DNA from: a virus
Virus record (IMG/VR): IMGVR_UViG_3300011118_000001
Span: 1 to 48,290 of that record
Reading direction: 5' to 3' (one strand)
Length of the DNA: 48,290 nt
The translations under genes were made by a program, and so were the position numbers. Positions 9,589-17,461 of the stretch are shown here, in pieces. The notes under the pieces were generated by a model. It saw only the letters and a program-made list of their open reading frames with translations, did no database searches and was not told the origin of the DNA. The number at the start of each line of letters is the position of its first letter. The stretch's first letter is position 1.

Positions 9589-9824
9589 TACGCTGGCTCG
9601 ATATAAGTAACTGCAACTGTCGCTATCTTCAACACAGGGTGTGCCCCACCAATCTGAGTATCATAAGCCTTAACAAACCCCGGTCTCTGACCACCCCGAC
9701 CACGTTCTTCTTCGACATCAAAAGCACGCACATTCTTCGCATGGGGAGTAGTCATAGGTGGTTGTTTCTCGGTGGATAATCCCTGGTGAAGCCCGGCCAT
9801 TGGGAAGGGTATTTCAGCCATCAT
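9588..9824 (-). CDS. Small protein resembling the N-terminal module of nozzle proteins (78 aa)
   Basis: A GGGAG site supports the adjacent ATGs at 9824/9821. The longer frame from 9920 would overlap the upstream gene and lacks such a site. The segment TTPHAKNVRAFDVEEERGRG followed by GQRPGFVKAY resembles the 'NVR..D...gR.RGG.RPGl.k' signature at the start of many podovirus nozzle or tail proteins. The protein ends soon after (VAVTYIEPA), so it would be only the first module. The likely partner lies at 6142-7665, with three appendage genes in between. Confidence 0.5.
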   Translation of the reverse strand: MMAEIPFPMAGLHQGLSTEKQPPMTTPHAKNVRAFDVEEERGRGGQRPGFVKAYDTQIGGAHPVLKIATVAVTYIEPA

Positions 9825-9889
9825 ATTTCTCCCAAAATTGGGCCACGCCAAGGGGTCAGACGTGGCCCACAAAAACTGTGCACAGGATA

Positions 9890-10138
9890 TTAACTCGTTA
9901 CTGAACCAATAACACTCCAACTTGCGGCGCTTGTAAACGTAGTTTCTATATTTACATAAACTTTACCAGTAGAAGTGTTTATAAGTATGCAACCAGGGGC
10001 ATAAGTGCTTGCAGTTGTCGGTTGACTCGTACCATAGCACAATAGAATACCATCCTCAGTTTTATAAATTATTTTTGGTACAGTTACTCCTGCCGGAGCA
10101 GCAATCATATTTTCGTGTTCCCAACCTTCGTATGCCAT
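9890..10138 (-). CDS. Small beta-rich structural protein (82 aa)
   Basis: A strong AAAAGGAG site precedes the ATG. The core reads IIYKTEDGILLCYGTSQP, then APGCILINTSTGKVYVNI and a C-terminal ASWSVIGSV. The pattern 'pGci...tsg..y.N......a.W' recurs in small phage structural proteins that cap or decorate virion parts. There is no signal peptide. It sits between the adaptor and the tail block; the function is unknown. Confidence 0.5.
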   Translation of the reverse strand: MAYEGWEHENMIAAPAGVTVPKIIYKTEDGILLCYGTSQPTTASTYAPGCILINTSTGKVYVNIETTFTSAASWSVIGSVTS

Positions 10139-10152
10139 TATGTTTTCTCCTT

Positions 10153-11667
10153 TTAAGTACAGGTTGTTTTAGTTACTTCATTCCACGTTCTCATTTGCGG
10201 TTGGCGTTTACCAACCTTAGTAAACATTATACTACGGGCATCAGCCTCGTATGCTTTAGGGAGTGCCTTCTGAATATATCGTTCAATATGACCCCCCTGT
10301 ATATTCTTGAAAAACTGTTCGGCTTCGGACAAACAAGAAGCCTTTACTACCTCGTCAAACTTGATACCGGCGGGGTGTAAATTATTCAAAGGTTGTATGA
10401 CATAGATACTATCGGCAGCCGGGTCAGCCCCACCCAACCAGTCAGCTACGGTAATCGTACCAAGTGCAATAGTATAAGCTGATACTATCCCATAACTCCC
10501 CCGACCAGTACCATCAATGATGTCAATTCTCCAACCAACGAAATAGTCATCTGGCTCGTCCCGCGTGGCATCCACTAAAGTTGTTTCAGAAGTCGAATCA
10601 GCAACTCCGGTTTCCATATCAATACCATCAAATACCAACACATACGGAAACTCCAACACATCGACCTGAACTGGGTCGGGGTAAAGAATCAGTTCATACC
10701 GCCGTTTGGGACCAAGAGAACTCGATGCTGGTTCAAAAGGCCGAACAGCAGCCATAAACGGATGGCCTGTGCTTTCATTACCTTGACGTTGTGCTCTTAT
10801 AACGCTTTCTGGAACCCACTCTATTTTTTGTGAATGAGTTACACCCTTGTAGTATCTTATTAACCCATTGACTTCCCCACCGAAATTCTCTGGTAGTGGA
10901 TAACGTGCTATGTCACCACCTACAGTTTCATACTGAGTGACAGCAAATGTACTTCCTGCGGTTGGGTTAGTTCCAGCAGCATTACCATATTCATCAAACC
11001 AATCACCAACTGTTATCGTTCCATTAGATGAAGTAAACCCGGTTATGGGCGCATAACTCCCTATACCTGTACCTGCTGTAATATAACAATAGTAACCAAT
11101 CAGAATTTTGTAAGGAGATATTCCAAAGGTACTATCCGTATCTGGGTTAGTCCCACCAGGTTTTCCACCTGCTGTAAGCCAATCTGCAACTGTTATCGTA
11201 CCCGTTGCGGCTGCATAACCAGTTATAGGTGCATAGCTACCAGCACCAGTTTCAGCGATTATATAACAGTAATAACCAACCAACTCATCATCTGTGTCAT
11301 AAGTTGCAAACAAAGTAGCGTCCACAAGCGTGGTGGCAGACGCAGAATCCGCCGTCCCAGACGTAGTAGATAAAGTAGCATCCACAAGTGTGGTATCGGA
11401 TGAAGAATCAACAGTACCCTCAACCTTAGTTCCAGTTATATTAACCTGAAGAATCCGCTTGCGCCATTGCCATCCCGTTGTGGGAGCATCGGCCTCAAAC
11501 TGACGTATGCCATCGTTGATGACCTGTTTTACATCTTCGAGATCATCTTTATCAACCGGAGGCATCGCACGGCCAGTAGCATTCACACCACGATAAGCAG
11601 TACCGGCTTCTTTAGCTATCCTTGTTGCAAGATTTAGGACACTTAGTTGGCTTGTCGGTTCTGACAT
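10153..11667 (-). CDS. Head-tail adaptor-like protein with internal repeated beta inserts (504 aa)
   Basis: The start at 11667 has an AAGGA site; longer in-frame starts lie deep in the upstream gene. Residues 1-75 (LNLATRIAKEAGT, VINDGIRQFEADAPTTGWQW) and the C-terminal part (ASCLSEAEQFFKN, near residues 444-456) resemble tubular-type or gp4-like adaptors that join portal and tail. Three related beta units interrupt this frame, near residues 108-184, 185-246 and 355-425. Each ends in a version of 'GTITVADW' after a 'TG.GSY..I..Y' strand. The adaptor family is normally much shorter, so most of the extra length is these units. Confidence 0.55.
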   Translation of the reverse strand: MSEPTSQLSVLNLATRIAKEAGTAYRGVNATGRAMPPVDKDDLEDVKQVINDGIRQFEADAPTTGWQWRKRILQVNITGTKVEGTVDSSSDTTLVDATLSTTSGTADSASATTLVDATLFATYDTDDELVGYYCYIIAETGAGSYAPITGYAAATGTITVADWLTAGGKPGGTNPDTDSTFGISPYKILIGYYCYITAGTGIGSYAPITGFTSSNGTITVGDWFDEYGNAAGTNPTAGSTFAVTQYETVGGDIARYPLPENFGGEVNGLIRYYKGVTHSQKIEWVPESVIRAQRQGNESTGHPFMAAVRPFEPASSSLGPKRRYELILYPDPVQVDVLEFPYVLVFDGIDMETGVADSTSETTLVDATRDEPDDYFVGWRIDIIDGTGRGSYGIVSAYTIALGTITVADWLGGADPAADSIYVIQPLNNLHPAGIKFDEVVKASCLSEAEQFFKNIQGGHIERYIQKALPKAYEADARSIMFTKVGKRQPQMRTWNEVTKTTCT

Positions 11668-11833
11668 CTTTTTTTTCCTTAGCCCCTTCTTCTTCAAAAT
11701 AATCCATACAAACCGCTTGGACAAGTTTAATATCGTTTACCAAAGTAATATGAGCTTGTCTTGGCATGTTCAATGACGCTAAATTACCATCAATTTCCGC
11801 AATGGCTTTTTGTACTTGTTCTTTGTTAAACAT
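11612..11833 (-). CDS. Small helical protein of unknown function (73 aa)
   Basis: An AAGGGG-type site precedes the ATG. The first 55 residues form a convincing helical protein (VQKAIAEIDGNLASLNMPRQ, then NDIKLVQAVCMDYFEEE). The 3' end overlaps the adaptor gene by 56 bases in another frame, so the Lys/Cys-rich C-terminus may be shaped by that overlap. It lies just after the capsid-region hairpin. The function is unknown. Confidence 0.55.
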   Translation of the reverse strand: MFNKEQVQKAIAEIDGNLASLNMPRQAHITLVNDIKLVQAVCMDYFEEEGAKEKKDVRTDKPTKCPKSCNKDS

Positions 11834-11866
11834 TTGGTTTCCCCTTTCTGGTTAAATTTCAATAAA

Positions 11867-11898
11867 ATCTCTGGGGACATATCCTCGTCCCCAGAGAT
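11867..11898 (-). terminator. Hairpin after the capsid genes (terminator or attenuator)
   Basis: A perfect 12-bp stem (11867-11878 with 11887-11898) closes an 8-base loop. In the leftward direction it follows the stop of the 277-aa capsid-associated gene and is followed by TTTATTG, a weak T tract. It could partly terminate transcription after the abundant capsid genes, or protect the 3' end of their message. Confidence 0.6.
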
Positions 11899-11910
11899 AA
11901 CAAAAACAGA

Positions 11911-12744
11911 TTAGCCTTCAAGCTGTAACATAATCACAGTTGCACCATTATCGGCGTTGTTATTGTCCATGATATAACCGGCCCTTTGTCCTATGTCACC
12001 AGCACCAGCAGTACGATGCTCAAGATTACCGTCATAACGAAACACAACATCTCGATGATACTGGGTTTTACCAACTTCAGAACCATACAAGGATGCTGAA
12101 ATCTGTCCGGCAGTCTGCTCCCAGTGATATAACCCGGACTCACTAACGGGGGCTGCGGCATAACCAACAAAACCAACATCACCAGGATATGTACCTATCT
12201 GAGCACCCTGTACCGCACTATATGGTGACGGCATACAATACCCATAAGCTACACCAGAAGATAAAGTTGTAACAAGTGGGCTATCTAAGTAAATAACACA
12301 AGTACCAGAAGCAACACCAGCAGTATTACCAGTTATAAGCCTCATCTGTTGTGTGTCATTATTAGTGCCACTGCTTATATTCAAAGAAATAAGCCCACCA
12401 CGCAAAGCATCTTTAGCAATATCTCTGGTTGATGGGAGAGTCATAGTAACTGACATATCCCCAACCTCAGAAGTAGCTGCTAAAACTGACCAGTCAATAC
12501 CAACATCACCAGCACCAGTACCAATTGAATTGGTAAAGATATTAGCAATAAATGTGTCACACTGTCCGGCAGATAAACAATAACGGAACTTACGGCCATC
12601 TGGTGTTATACACAGGTCGCCGATATTCCATTTGGGGTCTTTTACCGAAGAAACTCGGTAGATATGTTCCCAACCGGGAGCATCTATACTATTAACCAAA
12701 CCAATACCCCCAAGAAATTCAGTTCTTGATTTACCTTTACTCAT
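11911..12744 (-). CDS. Capsid-associated (decoration-like) protein (277 aa)
   Basis: A strong AAGGAG site precedes the ATG, and the gene directly follows the major capsid gene, a usual place for decoration proteins. The translation is Gly/Ser/Thr-rich and almost free of long helices, with several strand-turn units (GDLCITPDGRKFRYCLSAGQ, VMSV-type strands, QMRLITGNTAGVASGTCVIY). No membrane segment is present. A capsid-surface role fits the position and the strong ribosome site, but an appendage role is also possible. Confidence 0.5.
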   Translation of the reverse strand: MSKGKSRTEFLGGIGLVNSIDAPGWEHIYRVSSVKDPKWNIGDLCITPDGRKFRYCLSAGQCDTFIANIFTNSIGTGAGDVGIDWSVLAATSEVGDMSVTMTLPSTRDIAKDALRGGLISLNISSGTNNDTQQMRLITGNTAGVASGTCVIYLDSPLVTTLSSGVAYGYCMPSPYSAVQGAQIGTYPGDVGFVGYAAAPVSESGLYHWEQTAGQISASLYGSEVGKTQYHRDVVFRYDGNLEHRTAGAGDIGQRAGYIMDNNNADNGATVIMLQLEG

Positions 12745-12785
12745 ATTTTTTCTCCTTATTACGAAATTACAAAACTACGAAATTA

Positions 12786-13877
12786 CTAAGTTGTGTGTAA
12801 AACGTGACCGCACTTACGGACGTTCTCAACGAGAACATTATGTGCGCCATCCACAAACGATGTGAACGTGGTATGCTGCCGTCTGTCAACCATAGGCGGT
12901 TTTCGATTCATCCAATAACCATCATGGACAATCGGCTTGAACCAGGCAAGGTCAAACGTATAGAGTGGGTCATAGGTTGCATCATCCAGTGTATCTAACG
13001 GCACTACCGGGACACGATTAATTCTCACCAAGTCACCATCCACAACCAGCAACCCACCAAGGGCTTCTTTCTTAGTCGAAACGTGATGGTCATCCTTGCG
13101 GTCAACGAGTGACATAATTTCCAACACAGTATCCGTGCCAGCTACGGCCATCATCTTAGACGCACGTTCTTTCATTAGGGGTGTATCAAGAATAATAGGT
13201 ACACGAAACATAGTTTTAATACAAGCCTTACGATATGCGGTCAAGAACGCATTGTTTATAGCTGTGTACGGCGCACAATAACTACGCCACTTCTCCTCGA
13301 TAGCCGCATCAATACCAGCACAGATTGTACCTGTACTCCCACCAGTATAACTTATGGTTGTCCCATTGAAACCAGCCGTAGTGTTGATGGTTCCAGCCGA
13401 ATTAAGAACACGCAGATAATACGGCAGGGTAAACGGCGTGGTCTTGTCTGTAGCCGAGGCCGGAGCAGTAATCATCGTGGTTTCAATCAAATCCGCAAGG
13501 TCAATAATTGACTTGTCCTTACGGGTTTGTACGAGATTGACATAACCCTTCTTAGAATTTTTCTGCTGCACAATTTCAAATTCATCCCAAGAAGCATTTG
13601 TTCCGATTAACGCCCAGTGAACATCTATTGTATGAATACTGTCACCAAACTTCGGTTCATCAGTATCAAACATAGTACGGTAACGAGCATTACCGGAAGT
13701 ATCAAACGAAACTTTACGCTGAATACTTGTACCACCATCTATTTGAATATTCTTTTCCTGAAACAACGAAGTCCAAAAATACTCGTTATGGTCAAGGGCA
13801 TATTCAAGTTCCTGGTCTGGCAGATCAGCCAGTGTGGTTGCAAGTAAGTCAGCAATATCTTCAGGTCTGTAACCCAT
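12786..13877 (-). CDS. Major capsid protein (363 aa)
   Basis: The gene follows the scaffold-like gene and has an AGGAGA site. The 363-residue protein starts with a helical segment (IADLLATTLADLPDQELEY), then a loop with GGTSIQRKVSFDTSGNARY resembling the extended loop of HK97-fold subunits. A long helix (KKGYVNLVQTRKDKSIIDL) and a C-terminal beta part ending in VLVENVRKCGHVLH follow. Size, gene order (portal, scaffold, capsid) and pattern all support a capsid subunit. Its stop codon is TAG. Confidence 0.75.
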   Translation of the reverse strand: MGYRPEDIADLLATTLADLPDQELEYALDHNEYFWTSLFQEKNIQIDGGTSIQRKVSFDTSGNARYRTMFDTDEPKFGDSIHTIDVHWALIGTNASWDEFEIVQQKNSKKGYVNLVQTRKDKSIIDLADLIETTMITAPASATDKTTPFTLPYYLRVLNSAGTINTTAGFNGTTISYTGGSTGTICAGIDAAIEEKWRSYCAPYTAINNAFLTAYRKACIKTMFRVPIILDTPLMKERASKMMAVAGTDTVLEIMSLVDRKDDHHVSTKKEALGGLLVVDGDLVRINRVPVVPLDTLDDATYDPLYTFDLAWFKPIVHDGYWMNRKPPMVDRRQHTTFTSFVDGAHNVLVENVRKCGHVLHTT

Positions 13878-13887
13878 AATTTATCTC

Positions 13888-14991
13888 CTATCCAAATACT
13901 TTTTGCAAATCCTGTCCAGCCTTGGCCTCTATCTCAGTTTTGGTTTTAGTTCCAGAACCGGCAACCTTGGTCGAGCTATTAGGTTCAAAGGTTATGCTTT
14001 TGGCCCGCTTAACAGCCTTTGCTTTAATTTGTTTCCTTATTGTTTGCTCCCGCACGCCCTCCGTGACAAGCAGGTGAGCACGTTCAAATGCCTCATCCAT
14101 TGGCATGGGGGCATAATTTGGATTATCTCCATACGTTTTTTCATGCCCTACTAAAATAAGATTAGCCTGTTCTACGAGTGACCAACGCTTCTTAATCTGA
14201 CCTTGTGTAAGGTTATCCCAGTCCTTAGAATCTTTTTCAACCTTACCATACACATCTTCATATTCCGCAACATCAGGGCGGTTGAAAAAACCATCAATCT
14301 GTTGTACTATAGCAGCGTCTTCCTGAGCCTGGGCATTGTCCACTTTCAATTCGTTCAAAGAACCAGATGAACGAAGTGTTTCCACTTCGTTAGTCAAGTT
14401 GTCGTTTTGTTCCACAACCTGTTTCAAAATCCCTACGATTGGGTCGTTCTCATATTCTTTTTCCAACGCTGTGAAGTCAATCGTTTTCTTTTCGGGTTTC
14501 GATTCTGGTTTTGATTCTGGTTTAGACTCTATTTTAGATTTTGGTTCTTTCGTTACTTGGGCTTTACCAAGTTCAGAAAACTTCTTTGAAAGGTCGTTGG
14601 TGCTCTCTAAGAATTTAGCACAAGTCTTTTTTGCCAACACGGGATTAACTTTTGCTAATTCCTTTATGTCCTCCTCTGACCACTTACAATGTATAGCCGC
14701 CCGTATTTCGGCCTGAGTAAGTTTGGATTCGTCACCTGCTGGTTCCGATTCGGGTTCGCCATCAACTTTACCTGCTGGTTCCGGTTCTGATTCCGGCTCA
14801 GGTTCGGGTTCTGGCTCTGATTTCGGCTCAGGTTCCGGCTGAGGGTCGGGTTCTGGTTCCGGTTCTGGGGTAGGTTCGGGTTCTGGTTCCAGTTCGGATT
14901 CAGGGTTAGGTTCGTCACCAAACACTTTTTCTAATTGGGTTTCGGCTTTTCCTTCAACTTGTTCGAGTTGTTCTCTTTGTTCTTTGTCCAT
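13888..14991 (-). CDS. Scaffold-like protein with Pro/Glu repeat region (367 aa)
   Basis: The first 35 residues are helical and acidic. Residues of about 28-85 form a Pro/Glu repeat (PEPEPEP type), then comes a helical, highly charged body (EADL-type helices around 95-300) and a Lys-rich C-terminus with [16 protein letters not shown] charged, coiled-coil-rich protein directly before the capsid gene is the usual form of a podovirus scaffold, which templates the procapsid and then leaves it. The Pro/Glu tract is an unusual addition. A GGAAGG site precedes the start. Confidence 0.6.
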   Translation of the reverse strand: MDKEQREQLEQVEGKAETQLEKVFGDEPNPESELEPEPEPTPEPEPEPDPQPEPEPKSEPEPEPEPESEPEPAGKVDGEPESEPAGDESKLTQAEIRAAIHCKWSEEDIKELAKVNPVLAKKTCAKFLESTNDLSKKFSELGKAQVTKEPKSKIESKPESKPESKPEKKTIDFTALEKEYENDPIVGILKQVVEQNDNLTNEVETLRSSGSLNELKVDNAQAQEDAAIVQQIDGFFNRPDVAEYEDVYGKVEKDSKDWDNLTQGQIKKRWSLVEQANLILVGHEKTYGDNPNYAPMPMDEAFERAHLLVTEGVREQTIRKQIKAKAVKRAKSITFEPNSSTKVAGSGTKTKTEIEAKAGQDLQKVFG

Positions 14992-15054
14992 TTTCTTTTC
15001 CTTCCATTAAAAGGGTAAGTGATAATTTTAACTATCAGTTGCTTTTAAGGAAAA

Positions 15055-15390
15055 CTACGCAATTCGTTTCCCCTTTGGTTTTGTCTTTTGCTTTTTTTTA
15101 TAAAATCCGCATCGCTCAGCATAACGTTCTTGCTGCTTAGAACTGGTAAATCGCGGTCTACCATCTGGTAAAACATCTATATTAGGAAAAAGTCTTTTGT
15201 GTTCTGATATTTGGTCAGGATTGATGGCGAGAGAATCGGATATATGTTCATAGTCACCATTTGATATTCCTATACCACTCAAGTCCCAACGCATATCTTG
15301 GTTTTTACAATTTGGACACCTGTGCATACATTTGGTATTGGTGTCCTTTACTACAAAACCACAGCTATCGCAAACAAAAGAATGAATCAT
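15055..15390 (-). CDS. Zinc-ribbon-like small protein (111 aa)
   Basis: The N-terminus reads as a four-Cys ribbon: C8-x2-C11 (FVCDSCGF) and C-x2-C within MHRCPNCKNQDM. The C-terminus is basic (KKKQKTKPKGKR). The ATG overlaps the stop of the gene before it (ATGA). It lies between portal and scaffold in the packaging/head block. A nucleic-acid or assembly role is possible; the family was not identified. Confidence 0.55.
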   Translation of the reverse strand: MIHSFVCDSCGFVVKDTNTKCMHRCPNCKNQDMRWDLSGIGISNGDYEHISDSLAINPDQISEHKRLFPNIDVLPDGRPRFTSSKQQERYAERCGFYKKKQKTKPKGKRIA

Positions 15391-15668
15391 TTTTGCCCCA
15401 GTAATTTTTTCGTTTCCTCTTTCTTAAGGTGTTCTCTACCAGCAGGACTATGATACTTCTTAGCGATATATCCGGTAGCACCCATTTTGAGTTTCTCAAT
15501 CCAACCTGGTTTTTGTTTGGCCTTGGCTTTTCTGGCAGCAGCATCGGCTTTTCGTACTCTTGCCCTTGATTCAACTGTCAATTGCATAGCTTTTTTCATA
15601 GCTTTGTCATCAGTCATACCAGGATTCTTACGTTTTAGTGCATTGAAATTATTTATTACACTTGCCAT
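15387..15668 (-). CDS. Small basic helical protein (93 aa)
   Basis: The ATG at 15668 shares a base with the portal stop (TGATG) and has a GAGGGAG site 7 bases upstream, so the reading three bases longer with a TTG start is less likely. The protein is almost entirely Ala/Lys/Arg-rich helix (ARVRKADAAARKAKAKQKPG). It may be a nucleic-acid-binding or head-interior protein, but this is inference from composition. Confidence 0.5.
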   Translation of the reverse strand: MASVINNFNALKRKNPGMTDDKAMKKAMQLTVESRARVRKADAAARKAKAKQKPGWIEKLKMGATGYIAKKYHSPAGREHLKKEETKKLLGQK

Positions 15669-17461
15669 CAATAAACTCCCTCGTTCATAGATTGACTCAT
15701 TGCAGCAGTTTCTTGACTCTGCTGGTTAAAATCTTGTCCCGGTGTTGATACAGGTCTGGCCATCGGGTTGCCCTTGTTTTGTTTAGTTCCTTCTACCGAA
15801 TTACCCCCGGCCTTGCCTGAGTTCTGGGGACCAAGTGACATCATAATCTCCATTTTACTCTGCCACTCCGGGTCAAGGAATATGTCCTCAACTATATCAC
15901 TAATACCCATCTCAAAAGCTATCTGTGTTAAATACCTTTGAATATTAAACTGTTGACCCATCTGCATCATAGCCAAAGCTGTCTGGGCCGCACCTGGTAT
16001 TATATTAACAGTGAACTCTATTATCCTTTTTGACCGCACCATCGGGTCTAATGGAGTCATAGACCGGGCTACTATCTTAAACGTATAATCAAGGAAGTCA
16101 CCCATACGCTGTTCAGGTGTTAATTCTAATTGAACTTCCTCACCACCAGTTTCACGTTTTGTTAAAGGCAATTGAATAAACGGGTCTGTGTGTAGATACC
16201 AGGCAATTCTACGCTGAACTTCTGCGGTTTGGTCAGATACTATGTCCCGCATATCTTCAATACCAATTGAGGCGTTACCCTGCAATGCCTGTACTGCTGT
16301 AGCCGTTGTACCCTTTCCACCCGGTATGCTCTGGCCTGATATGAGTTCCGGGTTCCCAGCCATCATATTGTAAATCGTGTATAATTCCTGTAGAAATCGC
16401 TCGTTCTTTTCATTCTGACCACCAATGGAAATTTGGTTTATACCCTTGGGGTCCATAGTTGCTATAGAATCACCGGATATGGCTTCCTTAATTTGGTCAA
16501 CAGTATCAACCTGGGCAGGAGTATGAAACGTCAAATCCTTCTGGGCCTTAAACTGTATAGCCATTTTTTCAAAACACTCGTTGGCTATTTTAGCCAGTTC
16601 GTACCAAACACTAACAGGTGGAACCGGGAACGGGTTCTCATCTACCGGGGGAGAGAATGATAAGAATGTATATGGGCCTTCTTTCGGGCCATTGAACTCG
16701 GTTATCCGTAAAAATTTCCCACTTCGTTTCTTGGTAGGGTCGCCCAGCATAACAACCGATTCTATTTCCGGCACATACATCTGTACCACATCAACTTCGT
16801 CCTGAAGTTTAACCATTGCACCCTTGGCCTCGGTTGAAATTGACATACCAGAAAGTTTATCAGTGATATTAGTTGGAGAAGATGGTAAATCCTTCACAAC
16901 ATCGTGGTCAAACCCGTCAGTGTCCAATAGTGTTTGGCGTGGGACTGTCACCCTATCCCACAAACACTTGGCTTGATTAATGTTGGTACAAGTTGGATCA
17001 AATCCAAAATTACCAAGACTAACATTACGGGCATATACTTGACCGTTATCGACCATTATATCATCAAAGTTCAACAACTCACCTGTTGCTTTGATACCGG
17101 TACGCATTATGCCCCAACCAAACATGGCGTTGGTTATCCAAGCTCTTAGCTCTTGTTTGAGTTTGATTTGTCTTGCTGTTGCATCTAAACCCATTCCAAG
17201 TAATTCAGCATATTGTTTATATTTTATATATGGGGTTAGAACATGAGTTATGGGATTCTGCATAACCAAATTGGGGACGTAAGCGCGTATAGTGCTAAAA
17301 ACCAAATTGAGTGGTTCAGTACAAGTCCCTTTCTCCATTTGATAATACACTGGGACATATGATTTGAACATCCTGGCTGTGACTTTTCTAAAATGCTCCA
17401 TTCTTTTGAAGCCTAAAATCACAATCTGTTCAATCTGTTCCGGTTGTACTGATTTAGCCAT
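15668..17461 (-). CDS. Portal protein (597 aa)
   Basis: The start at 17461 forms a TAATG overlap with the terminase stop. The protein has the size and order of a podovirus portal: N-terminal helices, a central strand-rich region (FGFDPTCTNINQAKCLWDRV), a long helix with ISGQSIPGGKGTTATAVQAL near residue 370, and a C-terminal helical stem (QTALAMMQMGQQFNIQRYL). It ends in a Gln-rich tail. Portals form the dodecameric ring through which DNA enters and leaves the head and on which the terminase docks. Its place right after the large terminase agrees. Confidence 0.8.
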   Translation of the reverse strand: MAKSVQPEQIEQIVILGFKRMEHFRKVTARMFKSYVPVYYQMEKGTCTEPLNLVFSTIRAYVPNLVMQNPITHVLTPYIKYKQYAELLGMGLDATARQIKLKQELRAWITNAMFGWGIMRTGIKATGELLNFDDIMVDNGQVYARNVSLGNFGFDPTCTNINQAKCLWDRVTVPRQTLLDTDGFDHDVVKDLPSSPTNITDKLSGMSISTEAKGAMVKLQDEVDVVQMYVPEIESVVMLGDPTKKRSGKFLRITEFNGPKEGPYTFLSFSPPVDENPFPVPPVSVWYELAKIANECFEKMAIQFKAQKDLTFHTPAQVDTVDQIKEAISGDSIATMDPKGINQISIGGQNEKNERFLQELYTIYNMMAGNPELISGQSIPGGKGTTATAVQALQGNASIGIEDMRDIVSDQTAEVQRRIAWYLHTDPFIQLPLTKRETGGEEVQLELTPEQRMGDFLDYTFKIVARSMTPLDPMVRSKRIIEFTVNIIPGAAQTALAMMQMGQQFNIQRYLTQIAFEMGISDIVEDIFLDPEWQSKMEIMMSLGPQNSGKAGGNSVEGTKQNKGNPMARPVSTPGQDFNQQSQETAAMSQSMNEGVY

